DNA from: Plasmodiophora brassicae
Lineage: Eukaryota > Endomyxa: Phytomyxea > Phytomyxea > Plasmodiophorida
DNA length: 64,000 nt
Reading direction: 5' to 3'
Assembly (NCBI GenBank): GCA_036867785.1
Contig: CP145417.1
Location: 62,001 to 126,000 of the forward strand
Part shown: one piece after another, positions 22,604-33,197 of the stretch
How positions within the stretch are numbered: position 1 is the stretch's first letter
Layout: each line of letters opens with the position of its first letter
Notes under the pieces: model-generated
The model's input: only the letters and a program-made list of their open reading frames with translations
What the model was told of the DNA's origin: nothing
Databases searched by the model: none
Position numbers and translations under genes: made by a program

Positions 22604-22939
22604 ATGGGGAGGCCCCAGGCTCGAAAGGGCAATCCCGCCAAGAACAAGGCCTACAAAAAGGCGAAGCGCACGCGGCATCGTGCCAAAGATGTGGACCAGA
22701 TTCAAGACGAAATCAAGCTGCACTCTGTTGGCAAACTGACAACCGTGCTGGACCCGGACCTCCCGGCAATGGGCCAGATCGCCTGCCTGCCCTGCGCGCG
22801 ATACTTTGTTTCGGAAGCCGTTCTCCGAGAGCATTGCAGGGCCAAGGACCACAAGAAGCGATTGAAGACCGTCGCACAGCCACAGTACACCCAGGACGAA
22901 GCGGATCGGGCTGCCGGCATGGGTTCATTTCCCGTTTAA
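22604..22939 (+). CDS. ZNF593: Zinc-finger protein ZNF593/Bud20, 60S pre-ribosome export factor
   Basis: Intronless, 111 residues. Basic start MGRPQARKGNPAKNKAYKKA, then FDPDLP-like VLDPDLPAMGQ, a C2H2 finger CLPCARYFVSEAVLREHC-x6-H, the sequence AKDHKKRLKT and the ending DEADRAAGMGS, all hallmarks of ZNF593/Bud20. The family shuttles with late 60S pre-ribosomes. Start chosen at the ATG of MGRPQ. Convergent with the RHS-like gene, 48 bases apart. Confidence 0.93.
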   Translation: MGRPQARKGNPAKNKAYKKAKRTRHRAKDVDQIQDEIKLHSVGKLTTVLDPDLPAMGQIACLPCARYFVSEAVLREHCRAKDHKKRLKTVAQPQYTQDEADRAAGMGSFPV

Positions 22940-22987
22940 GTTTCCCTATTGTATATAAAGTATTAACCAACAGCAGCACCGATGGAT

Positions 22988-24809
22988 CTATCGTTGCTGC
23001 TGCTCATACATTGCACGGAACCCGTCATCATTGTCAGGCAAGTGCCGTTGGATATCGTCGATGAACGCGAGGCGTTCGTCAATCTGGGCGCGGACGTGAC
23101 GATTCGCCAGCTTGGTCGTGGCAACCTGGAATGGGCGGCTTCCCGACCGAGCTACAACGTACGTTCGCACATGGTCGGACACCTCGGGAGGCGCCCGGTC
23201 GTCGTCCGAGATCGCCAGTGCCGTTTCCAGATCCCGTCCAGTCATGCGGCTGAACGCATTGACTCGACGGGCGTGGTTGTCATCGTCGTCCCCCGCACAG
23301 GTCGTCAGGACGTACCGAGGTATGTTACCGAACGCGTCGATGCGAGCGTCGATGCACTTCGGGTCGAGCAGGACCGACATGCCCCCGGATGAGCACTCGC
23401 GAACGACGTGCGCCATGGCGTGCAACTGTGGCGCCGGTGGGCACGGCATGTAGAACGTCGTCGGCCGCGCTCGTCGACAGAATTCCAATCGCGCCGACTG
23501 TACCGGCACCTTCGTGATGGAGCGCGCCCTGCTAAAGACGGGCGCGTTCCTTGCCAGGTACGCGTACTGTTCGAACAGGACGAGGACACCGGGCCGATCC
23601 AGCACGCTCATCGGCAGGCTGTTGGGGTCGCGCGCGTGGAACTTGATCACGGCGCCCGTCGTCAGGGAGTACAGGTTGACGTGCACGCCGATTTGCGGCA
23701 GGTCAGCAATACGGGCGACCGTATCGAACGACGACGGCCATTGCGGTCGGATCAGGGACGCGCCGGCGCCGGACGAGTCCGCCCAGGTGCCCAGGAGCCT
23801 GTCCCGGGCGATCAGGCAGACCAGCAGCGCACACAGGTTAATGGATCGGCCGACGCCGGCGTTGCCGTGGAGCAGGACGCGCGGGTTCGGGGACGACAGC
23901 ATTTCGGCGTTCAGGTGGTAGTGGTCCTCGCTGACGAACAGGACGTTCGGGCACAGCACGGGTGCAATCCCTGGCACGGGAACGGGCAGCCGAATGCAGT
24001 CGAGGTAGGCCGGGCACGTCTTCGCGAACGCCGCATCAGCAGGCCTGTCGTCGTTGTCACCTGTGCAACGCACACCGGTCAGGGACGCAGGCAGGCGACG
24101 ACGACGCCGACTGGGCGGGATGTCACCAGGCTGTAACGGGTACCGGTATACGACCATCGCGTCTGGTCGGGCGTCCTTCAACCGTGCGACCGAGTCGGCC
24201 ACGACCAGGTCCGCCTGGCGTATGGCCTGGACCCAGTCCTGTTCCTCGCGATTCGGCTGCGGATCGTAGCCAGCCAGGGCGTCGTACAGGGCGGCGTCAT
24301 CGGCGCCGACGCCCGCGGGCAACGCGCTCAGCGGCTCGGCCGACGACGCTGGCCGGCGCTGCACCATCGGCGTCGGCGCGCGACCAGCACAGACGACCGC
24401 ACGATCGAGTCGCACGCACGGGCGCAGCCGTCGCACCCACATCGATCGGCACTCGTCAACCTCGCTGCGGTGCGCCGGCGCGTTCTCGGCAATCCCGCGG
24501 CTGGGCGCGCGACGTGCTGGCGTGGCTGGCAGCCAGGTCCGTTGCAGGGCATTGACGATGTCAGACGGCCCGTCTGGCAATGGTGAAGTTACGCGTCACC
24601 AGCATCCGACCTAGATGGTCGTTCTTCGCAGCGAACCTGCCGACCATGAGCAGCCGTCGGCGACCAGGAATGCCCTGGCGCGCGTAGCCGATCACCGCGA
24701 CGTTCGCAGTCACCGGCGCCAGGGGCATCCTCTTTGCTGACACGTGCGTCATTGTTGTCCTCTCAGTAAACAGCGCAGCGTCTGGACCACGTTCGATCGC
24801 GGCGCCCAT
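22988..24809 (-). CDS. RHS/Crinkler-type P-loop NTPase-fold protein
   Basis: Two exons 24809..24611 and 24573..22988, 37-base intron, 594 residues (a second ATG at 24752 is possible). The centre has RVLLHGNAGVGRSINL, the position and form of the GxxGxGKS P-loop in RHS and Crinkler ATPases but with Arg for the Lys. It is followed by strand-helix text (SVLDRPGVLVLFEQY), FYMPCPPAPQLHAM and FGNIPRYVL, corresponding to the family's YMPxWs and FGGIPRYVL motifs. In oomycetes, chytrids and trypanosomes such proteins are effector or retrotransposon-hotspot proteins. No C-terminal nuclease or kinase domain and no secretion signal is evident. The P-loop substitution may impair nucleotide binding. Confidence 0.6.
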
Positions 24810-24929
24810 CAGCCCGCGGCGACGAGACTTTCCGCGTCGTGCCACTTGTGATCGACCAGCTCGATACTTGAACGGCGCTCTACGAGTGCCTGTAGCCGAC
24901 CCTCCCCGACCATGCTAGTACACAATGGG

Positions 24930-25905
24930 ACTCTGCATAGATTTATAGCGACCGATGAGTGTCGCCAAGACGGCTTGGGCGTATGCGACGTTATGGATAC
25001 AGAACCGCGCCCTGTTCAATGCCCTTGGCGACCGATGCCGACGTCCTGCGAGTAGAATTCTGACATGGTTCGCCGGAGCACGAATGCCGAGGGCATTGAA
25101 CAGAGCGCGGTTCTTGATTCGTCGTCTGTCGAGCGCCTGCAAAGGCATGGCCGCATGTCTGACCGCGTTGCGCCCGACACTGTAGCGTTCACGACCAACG
25201 CGTTCTTGTGCAGCAGCAGCAACGGCGGACTCGGAAGCCCCATCTGAAGTCACTCGTCTAGAATAGGCAACGACAACCGGCACAATCTACATGCTTCGTC
25301 AGATCCCGTGGGACGCGATACGTCTCGCGACGATCGGCACGAGCGTGGCCTATGTGGTGTCACGCTGGACGCATGGGAACGCGAACACCTTGTGGTACCT
25401 CAACGGGAAGTATGCCGGGCAGGCGCTCGGGTCTGTACGTTGAGCGTGACAGTTACGACCATTCTCCAGCCGCATTTACGCCGCTGACGAAGACAACCAG
25501 GAGGAGAGCGAACGAAGCCGTGATGGGCGTGCGATTTCCATCGCTGCCTGGCGACGGGGGTGTTGGGTGGCGGCGATGGTTACCGCAGCAGACGCATCGG
25601 CATCGGCGTTGGACGACGTCAAACCCAATGACACCCAGGACACCTGCCTCAGGAACAGACACGACCGCCATCGCCGATCGGGGGTCCGTGACCTCACGCA
25701 GAGTGGACGCTTGGGAAACTGCGCGGTTCCAATGCCGACCGTTCGTTGACCCAGACGTCAGGTTTAGGTAGGCAGTCCGTCGTGGCATCCCGTCTTCCGA
25801 GTGCTTCTTTTCTGCTTCAGCACCCGCTACAAACTTTGTTGCGCCCTCAGTCGTGGGCTCGTGGTTCGTGCGTTTTCCGCTAGGCAACACACGGTACGAG
25901 TACAA
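24930..25905 (-). pseudogene. Degenerate inverted copy of the 5' half of the RAP-repeat gene
   Basis: Read on the minus strand, 25790..25450 resembles 29600..29960 on the plus strand, the stretch around 25290 resembles the region around 29955 (GTAGATTG context), and 25240..25050 resembles 29990..30050 followed by 30230..30370, ending in RRIKNRALFNALG. A further RAP repeat piece lies on the plus strand at 24955..25030 (TAWAYATLWIQNRALFNALG), making a small palindrome with 25092..25116. The middle of the parent segment is missing. A plus ORF 25291..25443 (MLRQIPWDAIRLATIG) crosses it and is probably incidental. Confidence 0.6.
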
Positions 25906-26344
25906 GCACTGACGCTATTGAGGTACCGATTTATAAAATGTTGCTACGATCCATGAGCATCCGCCTGATCGTACGAGGGCTTGGAGTGTACGGCGGGATA
26001 GCAAGTAGGGAAGTTCATCCTAAGGGCGTATTGGCTGGTGGGCCTGCAGCAGCGGGGGCGACCCTGGGATAATCGAAGCGCACGTTCCTGGACTGTTCCA
26101 GAGTGCTATCCAGGGGTGCGTACCAGACGCCCATCGACGGGCGAAAGTTTGCGAACTTGTTTCGTGGGCACGATCAGCTGAGCCACACAGCGGTTTCGTG
26201 TTGGCCTGTTGGCGTGTCGGGATGTATTTATTTCCAGCTGAAAATGAGAGAACCGCACCGTTGTGGGACCGGAGCGATTGTACAGGACGTCGGCGCGTCA
26301 GTGTGTGTGTGTCAACCTTCCGTACGTCGCCATGGTCGGGTGCG
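25906..26344. other. Intergenic, no gene seen
   Basis: 439 bases between the RAP-gene remnant and the esterase-family stop. Contains a GTGTGTGTGTGT run near 26300. No supported coding or RNA feature. Confidence 0.4.
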
Positions 26345-28054
26345 TCACGGGTACGCGCCCGACGACGGCACCTCGTCGTCGCTACCCGCGCTCTCCTCGA
26401 AATTCTCGAACCGGCTGTAGTCGATGGTGCCGGGCCGTGGCGACGACGTCGTCGTCGGCTTGGGGAACCAGGGCTTCACGGCCGACGTCGTGTCGACATG
26501 GATGATCAGGTCGAACTGTTCGCCCATGCGGCAGTACGCGTAGTGCGACTGGCGCTCCGTCCGCTTGATGTACTGCACGCCGACGAACCGCTCCAGGCGC
26601 TCGGCGCAGAGCGCGTCGCGGGCCGCCTGCTGCTCGTCGGACAGCGGGTGCTCCCGATCGTTCGTCCTCGTCAGGACCGCGAAGTCGTTCGTCTTGGCGC
26701 GCTGGCCGGCCCGGTGCAGCAGGGCGCCGGCGCTCAACGGCAGCGACTCGTTCAGGTCCATGACGAAGTCCTTGCCGTTCCACTGGCGGGCGGCGCGCAC
26801 CGTCCCCGTGTACGTCGAGAAGCCGATGATGAACGAATCGTCGTACCCGAACTGCTGGCGGACCAGGCGCCCGATGTTGTGCTGGCGCTGCTCGTGGTGC
26901 TCGGTGGCCATGGCGTCGCCCACGTGGCTGTTGTGCGCCCAGACGAGGACGCGCGCCGGCCGACCTTCGCCCTTGTCCTCCTGGAACGCCAGCGTCTCAG
27001 CAATCATCTTCACCATGGCGCTGTCGCGAATGTTCCACGTCACGTTCCCGCCCATGTAGCTGTTCCGGTAGTACTCCTCGGCCTCGCCGACGACCCGCGC
27101 GTTCTACGTAGAGTCAGCACGTTGGTGGTACACATCGGCGCGTGCCGCACATCGTTGCTCACCTGCAGGGCGGCGAAGTATTCGTCGCCGTCACCGGGCA
27201 CGTCCAGGCACTTCATGCGGTTCTCGTACAGGGTGGCGAGCATGCGCGCGACCTGCGGCGCCTGGCTGGCGATCTTGCCGGTGTAGATGGCGCGGCAGTA
27301 GTCGGCCGCCTCGGGGCGGAACGTCCCCAGGGCGCCGTACTGCCTGCGGGCCATGTTGCCCAGGTCGGTGTCGACCTGGTCCAGGTAGGCGATGACCTCG
27401 TGCGCCGAGTCGAACATGCTGTAGATGTCCAGGCCCAGGAGCATGACGGGGCGGGACCCGGCGGGGCGCCCGGCGTTGTGCTGGCGCATCCATTCGGCCA
27501 GGCCCTTCAGGACGTGGTTGCGCCACATCCACACGGGGAACCGCGCCTTCAGCTTCTCCATCGCCTGTTCGATCGTGGGCCCCTCCTTCTCCGACATCTG
27601 CTTATGTAGGTCGCGGAACGGCGGGGCGCCGCCCACGAACCGGTTCAGCTCGTAGAACGCGGGGAAATCGGCTGCGCGCGATGGTCAGAACAAGGGCGGC
27701 GTGTGGTGCAACGAGGAAGGTACCTTCGCAGAGGACCGCCGTGAACCCTTCCCGATCGATGAGGGCCTTGGTCAGGTCGGAGCGCAACTGGTAGAACTCC
27801 TCGGTGCCGTGCGTCTCCTCGCCCATGAGGACGACGCGCGCCTGGCCGATCGCCTGGCGCACCAGGGCAAAGTCGTCGCGGCGCAGGTCCTGCAACGGGA
27901 TGGCGGCCTTGGCGACGCGGTCGACGTCGACGCCCGCCAGGTCGGACGAGATCACGGATCTGTACATGTCGGGCAGCGTTAGGAATGCTCGTCGGGCGGA
28001 GGACCTGCGTCCAATGCGGCGGCAAGCGGCTCGCGCGGGCAACTGCGCCAGCAT
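26345..28054 (-). CDS. Erythromycin esterase family protein
   Basis: Three exons 28054..27724, 27671..27163, 27103..26345; 532 residues. Family landmarks: ARVVLMGEETHGTEEFYQ with the conserved E-x2-HGT-xE, DFPAFYELNRF, LGLDIYSMFDS, RDSAMVKM, VLVWAHNSHVGDA and IIGFSTYTGTV; the His and Glu of these motifs are the catalytic set in EreA/EreB. Eukaryotic homologues are common in fungi and protists with unknown substrates. The N-terminus is Arg-rich (LPARAACRRIGRRSSARR) and may target mitochondria; a later Met (MYRSVISSD) is an alternative start. Introns join in phases 1 and 0. Confidence 0.88.
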
Positions 28055-28139
28055 TCACCGGAACGGCATGAAGAAATGGGGCCCGCCCTGTGGGGTCGGC
28101 TCGGACCCGGACCGGACCCCGCGCCGCAGGAACATTCCA

Positions 28140-28525
28140 TGTTCTTGGTACATACGACCAGGAGGACCACGTACAGCAGGAAGCTGTCACACGCCGAGGC
28201 CTCCGATCAGGAGCAGCGCGACGCATCGAATCGGGACAGCGACGTCGGGGTTCAGGCACGTCGACGGCGGCCAGCAAGTCACCTGGCCCGAGACGTCGTC
28301 CATGTCGGCACTTGACAAACATCAAGGCAAAGTGCTCGCCAGGTGCAGCCTGTACTGCGACCCCACCACGTTCGTCAGCCGGGGGCCCGCCTCGTAATGG
28401 CATACCCTGAACGGCATCGTGTGCAGATGTCGCGTTCGGTTCCGAGGGGAGCGCCAGCCTGGACGACCTGCAGACCCAGACGGCGTTCGCCATGCGAACG
28501 TCTGTGCCCGGATGCGCGTGTGCCA
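28140..28525 (+). pseudogene. Degenerate copy of part of the EF-hand gene
   Basis: Follows 3405..3850 of the EF-hand gene in order and orientation: ACGACCAGGA-GACCAC near 28147, then DGGQQVTWPE (parent DGDQHVTWPE), LARCSLYC-x5-TTFVSR (parent LARWILDY-x-LTFVSR), an intron-like stretch ending GTGTGCAG, and FGSEGSASLDDLQTQTAF (parent FDADGNACLDELEIQAAY). Calcium ligands are lost and frames shift between pieces. DNA-level copy since the intron position is kept. Confidence 0.65.
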
Positions 28526-29967
28526 CATACTCGTAGGCAGCAGCAACGGTTGCCCTAGCCGCCCACCATGGCAAGGTCGACCGCGTCCCCCACAGCAATA
28601 TCCGACGAGAATGCGTCTGGCGTTCGACCCTCCGATGGACAGCTGCGCAGCGCTCAGCGGCGGCTTCTCGCGCTTGGTTGCCCACACGGCTTTGTCGGCG
28701 TTCGAATAGGCTCAGGAGGCTATCGACGGTCACGCGTCGATCACGCACAGGTCGCCGCGTCAGCATCCAAGCGCTTGCATCAGCTTGGAGCCGGCGGTCG
28801 CGTTGCCGGTAACGTTGGAGCGTATACCAACCGGGAGATCACACCGTCGTATCCTGGTGATGCCGATGTGGATCGTGGCCACGCGGGCATGTTAATTAGC
28901 TCAATCTGTCAGCGCGCGGAACGATACCCCGCAGAAGGAAAGTCGCGATACCCAGATGCGCGGGTCAGGGCACCGTTTCGGACGGATCCCATCTGACGAT
29001 GTGGATGCAGGGCGACCGCATCGTCTCGCGTCCAGATATTGAAGGGCCGTGACACAGGCCGGTCCGAGGCATACCCGGATCATGACCGCCAACTGAAGCA
29101 GCTGACGGTCAGGCAGGGCGTGCAATTCCTGGCCAAAGCAGGCCCACGACAGCATTTTTATTGCGACCCAGGGGTCCTGGCAAGAGGCCGCGAGCATGCT
29201 GTCACTCCGCGTTGTACACTGGCACGGAAAAGGTGCAAGTCTTCCGTAACGGGTCGCAATGAAGCTGTGCAAATGTCCTCTGTCGCTTCGGGTCTGTGTG
29301 GGAGTAGGGGCGCCACGGTGCCCTGCAATGACATGCCGGTGCGCCTTGCAACGGCGCGAGATCGAAATCTGTCGCCGACGAACTGCCGCATCTGCTCTGC
29401 TCCTACCGCTTGCCACCGTCGCCCGGCGTTCACTGAGGCCACCATCCACCGAGGTACGGTACTCACGACGAACACTCGGTGAATACTTGCGTCAACGGAC
29501 ATTCGCGTGTGGGGCGAACAGGCGCGCAGTGTCCGAGGGCCCGCTCCGCGCGACTTCCCGGTCTCGCGACTAGCGGTGGTGCCTGGTGTTGCCAATTGCA
29601 AATTTCGTTCGTATCATGAAGGTTGCCTCTGTTTCATCCACATGCGCTGTCATCGCAACGCGTGCTGACTTGCCGGAGACCTCTGGGGTGTCGTTGGGTT
29701 TGCCCAAAACCGATGTCAAGGCGTCTGCTGTGGGCGTAGGCAACCATCGTCGTGGCTCCTGTCCGTCCATACACTCCAGCGTCTGCCAGCGACGGAGGTC
29801 GCCGCCGACCATGACGTCGTTCGCTCTTGCCCTGCCTGTCCTTGTCATGGCGGCAACCATCACCGCGATGCCCGTCCATCGCCGCGCGCCCCGCCACTCC
29901 AGAACATCCAACGTCACTTGCAACCAATCCGTTGTGGCACCGCATGGAACTGACGTAGATTGCGCAG
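28526..29967. other. Mostly unassigned sequence upstream of the RAP-repeat gene
   Basis: Several open frames on both strands but none with a family signature. The last 370 bases (29600..29967) are mirrored in the inverted copy at 25.45-25.79 kb and probably hold the promoter, 5' leader and first exon of the RAP-repeat gene; I could not fix that exon. Nothing definite in 28526..29585. Confidence 0.35.
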
Positions 29968-31881
29968 GTGGTGAACCCGACTCCGCTACATGTTCTAGAC
30001 GACAATCTTCGGGACGGGTGGCGTCCGAGTCCAAGCGACGTTGACCGTGCGAGGAGGTATCTGATCCAGGACCGCCTTCATGACCAGGATTTTAATGTAC
30101 TGCCGCACCTGGCCAATAAGCTTGCGAAGTACAATGCACATGATGGTTGGTCGCTCTCATTCGCGTTGCTCCCGATAGCCGTGGCTGAGAAAGAATTTAA
30201 TGGGCGCCCAGGTGTGCTCAGCGCCATTGCTGATGCTCTGCAACGTCATCAAGAACGCGTTAACCGCTACAATTCCAGAGAAATAGCAATGCTGTTGCAT
30301 TCGCTTGCCAAGCGTCGCATCAAGAAGCGCGTCCTGTTCAATGCCCTCGGCAATCGTGCTCTGGAGATCATGCCTGACTTCAACCCACAGTGTGTCGCCA
30401 ATACGGCATGGGCATTCGCGACATTGTCGATCCAGAACCGCGCCCTGTTCAATGCCCTCGGCCGTCGTGCTCTGGAGATCATATCAGGTTTCAACCCACA
30501 GAATGTCGCCAATACGGCATGGGCATTCGCGACATTGTCGATCCAGAACCGCCTCCTGTTCAATGCCCTCGGCAATCGCGCTCTGGCGATGATGGCCGAT
30601 TTCAACGCACAGGGTGTCGCCAATACGGCATGGGCGTTCGCGAAATTGTCGATCCAGAACCGCGCCCTGTTCAGTGCCCTCGGCCGTCGTGCTCTGGAGA
30701 TCATATCAGGTTTCAAGCCGCAGGAGGTCGCCAATACGGCATGGGCATTCGCGACATTGTCGATCCAGAACCGCCTCCTGTTCAATGCCCTCGGCAGTCG
30801 TGCTCTGGAGATCATGTCAGGATTCAAGCCGCAGGATGTCGCCAATACGGCATGGGCATTCGCGACATTGTCGTTCCAGAACCGCGCCCTGTTCAATGCC
30901 CTCGGCAGTCGTGCTCTGGAGATCATATCAGGATTCAACCCACAGAATGTCGCCAATACGGCATGGGCATTCGCGACAGTGTCGATCCAGAACCGCGCCC
31001 TGTTCAATGCCCTCGGCGGTCGTGCTCTGGCGATGATAACCGATTTCAACCCACAGAATGTCGCCAATACGGCATGGGCATTCGCGACAGTGTCGATCCA
31101 GAACCGCGCCCTGTTCAATGCCCTCGGCAGTCGTACTCTGGCGATGATAACCGATTTCAACCCACAGGATATCGCCAATACGGCATGGGCATTCGCGACA
31201 GTGTGGGTCGAGAACCTCGCCCTTTTCAATGCCCTCGCCAACCGTGTTGTGGAGACCATGTCTGAGTTCAACCCGCAGCACGTCGGCAATACGATGTGGG
31301 CATTCTCTGCTGTTCGGTTCGACCCCGATAACAGGATCGTTGAAGCCATGGTCGGCCGCACGTGCTTCTTCTATTCGGATGGTTCCTTTTCCGATGAGCA
31401 CCTTGTTCAGCTGCATTTATGGCGACTCTTCGTTGGGGAGAGCCGTTTTGATTCTGTTGTCGATCGCGTATGCCACGTGAAGACGGACGTGATGGTGAGC
31501 CGTTTCAGGGATGCGATGTCCCGGACTATGCAATTGCATGTATCTCGGATGGAGGGTGAAGTCGTCGATGCTCTTTCGCGAATGTACCAACGCGGATATG
31601 TTGTTTCCGGGTACATTTGCCCTGGTACTGGTTACTCTATTGACGCAGCGTTGCCCAAGGAGCGCATTGCTGTCGAAGTGAATGGCCCAATGCACTTCCT
31701 CCGAGATTGCTGCTCCAATCGTGTCACATCGATGAATGGGGCTTCCCGGTTGAAGCGCTACTTACTTGAACGATACGGCTGGAGAATTGTCGATGTGAAT
31801 TTCGAAGACTGGGACAAGACGGGCGGAGACCGTGAACAGCAACAAGAATTACTGCAGCAGTTACTCGCTCCGTTTTCATAA
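29968..31881 (+). CDS. RAP-domain protein with NTAWAFA repeats, 5' end unresolved
   Basis: Open frame of about 637 codons without an early ATG; it opens immediately after TGCGCAG, so an upstream first exon is expected. About eight near-identical 37-residue repeats (consensus NTAWAFATLSIQNRALFNAL plus about 17 more) fill 30330..31290. The C-terminus (from about 31600) has the RAP-domain core IAVEVNGPMHFLRD, then RLKRYLLERYGWRIVDVNF. Such octotricopeptide/HPR-like proteins bind organellar RNA, chiefly mitochondrial rRNA and mRNA in alveolates, algae and kinetoplastids. A paralogue without the RAP domain lies at 47.3-49.1 kb. Confidence 0.82.
   Translation: MVNPTPLHVLDDNLRDGWRPSPSDVDRARRYLIQDRLHDQDFNVLPHLANKLAKYNAHDGWSLSFALLPIAVAEKEFNGRPGVLSAIADALQRHQERVNRYNSREIAMLLHSLAKRRIKKRVLFNALGNRALEIMPDFNPQCVANTAWAFATLSIQNRALFNALGRRALEIISGFNPQNVANTAWAFATLSIQNRLLFNALGNRALAMMADFNAQGVANTAWAFAKLSIQNRALFSALGRRALEIISGFKPQEVANTAWAFATLSIQNRLLFNALGSRALEIMSGFKPQDVANTAWAFATLSFQNRALFNALGSRALEIISGFNPQNVANTAWAFATVSIQNRALFNALGGRALAMITDFNPQNVANTAWAFATVSIQNRALFNALGSRTLAMITDFNPQDIANTAWAFATVWVENLALFNALANRVVETMSEFNPQHVGNTMWAFSAVRFDPDNRIVEAMVGRTCFFYSDGSFSDEHLVQLHLWRLFVGESRFDSVVDRVCHVKTDVMVSRFRDAMSRTMQLHVSRMEGEVVDALSRMYQRGYVVSGYICPGTGYSIDAALPKERIAVEVNGPMHFLRDCCSNRVTSMNGASRLKRYLLERYGWRIVDVNFEDWDKTGGDREQQQELLQQLLAPFS
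30400..31210 (+). repeat. Tandem 111-bp coding repeats, highly similar
   Basis: Seven consecutive units share long identical DNA blocks such as AATACGGCATGGGCATTCGC and CCAGAACCGC. Differences cluster at a few codons, notably the last third of each unit. The similarity at the DNA level, not only the protein level, indicates recent expansion or homogenisation. Confidence 0.85.
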
Positions 31882-32089
31882 TAGGTTCCCGTTGCCCCAT
31901 TCGTTCTGAAGAACTATATTTCGAGGTGTAGGCCCAACGCTTGCATCAATACAGACACGGTTGCATTCGTTATCGCTGCCTTACGTTTAAGGCTTTCCTC
32001 TGTGGTTGTATTTGTGGAGAAACAACGCTAGGCGACGCGGGCCGGCCGCGATGCCAGTCACTCGAGCAGAGTGACGGTGCACAGTGCGA

Positions 32090-32460
32090 CCGCTCAGCTA
32101 TAATGCCGTGCTCAGCGTCACCGGCCTGCACAGACATATGGGACACAATCAGATGCAGGCTACTACGGGAGGCATTTTCAAAACTTGTCGCCGGTTGAAC
32201 TGTATGTGTTTCTGAGAGGCGTTTCGTTTAAAGGCGATGAATTGAGCTCCAACAGGCGCTTGGAGCACAATCGGTTCCAGGGGATTGAAGCTAGCGCCAT
32301 CGCTGGAATGTCGTCCAAGTTTGTAGTGTACGCACAGTGGACGGGAAGCTGAATCCTTTTCACAGATATCTGGGACATCATCAGATTCGCACTATTCAAG
32401 GTGACGCATTCACCGGGTTGCCTGAACTGAACCGATTGTGGGCTATGGTCCATCTTTGTT
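32090..32460 (+). pseudogene. Leucine-rich-repeat gene remnants
   Basis: Three LRR-like pieces on the plus strand in shifting frames: GHNQMQATTGGIFK, EHNRFQGIEASAIAGMSS and GHHQIRTIQGDAFTGLPELN, spaced like consecutive LRR units (NxxxxIxxxxFxGLxxL). No intact frame joins them. Looks like a decayed extracellular-type LRR gene. Confidence 0.45.
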
Positions 32461-33197
32461 GCGTCGCTTACTGGTTATGTTTGCAGGGCGCTCACAGGGA
32501 ACCCAATATGTCGTTCGCCTGCTGTGATGCCCGCGACGTCGTCGGAGCCGAACCGTTCGTTGTGACGGGACGGGTGCATGTCGAATGCTGAGACCCACGA
32601 GAGTGTCGTGAAAAGGTGGCATGTGCTGGAGTACATCTCATGGTTTGTCGAAGCGAGCCTGCTGCTTTCTGGCCAAGCGTCGCCCGTCGAACGTTCCGCA
32701 ATGCTTGCGCTGGTACCTAGTCGCGTTCCAGCGGACGTTGAACGACGTCTGGGACTCCTGCGATATACGTACGGCAGGGGGTTTTCGCTCAAAAATTACG
32801 AATCCACCCACGTTGGTCAAGGGTATAGCCACGTCGTGTAAACGAAATCGCATTGGCGGAACGAGCAACGGATCCGGTTTCCCCGAACTTCTTGATCCAA
32901 CGCCGCCTTATTGTCGAAGGGAATTCGGCGAAGATCTCGGCAAGACGAGTCCAGCTGATCAGACCAACCACAGGATAGGCGTACCTCGCGTACAACTTGG
33001 TGTTCGCAAAGGCATGCTACCGACTGATCCCTCCCGGCCGAGATGGGCGCAACGAGCACGTGGCACGTTTCCGCTACAATCGCCATACGCTGGGCGCTTC
33101 ACAAATACTTTTATCAATATAAATACTTAGAGACGTACGTCCACGTACACAGGGGCGACGTTGCGCGTGTCGCACATGGCGCTGGTGTACCTGGTAC
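32461..33197. other. No supported gene
   Basis: A plus frame 32578..32841 (87 codons, MSNAETHESVVKRWHVLEYI) has no recognisable family or splice context. The rest up to the diflavin reductase stop is unassigned. The stretch 33090..33130 is AT-rich and could be a terminator region. Confidence 0.3.

Noticed and set aside
25291-25443. Plus ORF MLRQIPWDAIRLATIG as a possible small complex I subunit
   Set aside because: Lies inside the inverted RAP-gene remnant, no downstream exon makes a family match, and similarity to NDUFA1-type proteins is not convincing.
30267-31361. 364-codon minus ORF with PRALNRARFWID repeats
   Set aside because: Reverse complement of the RAP-repeat array.
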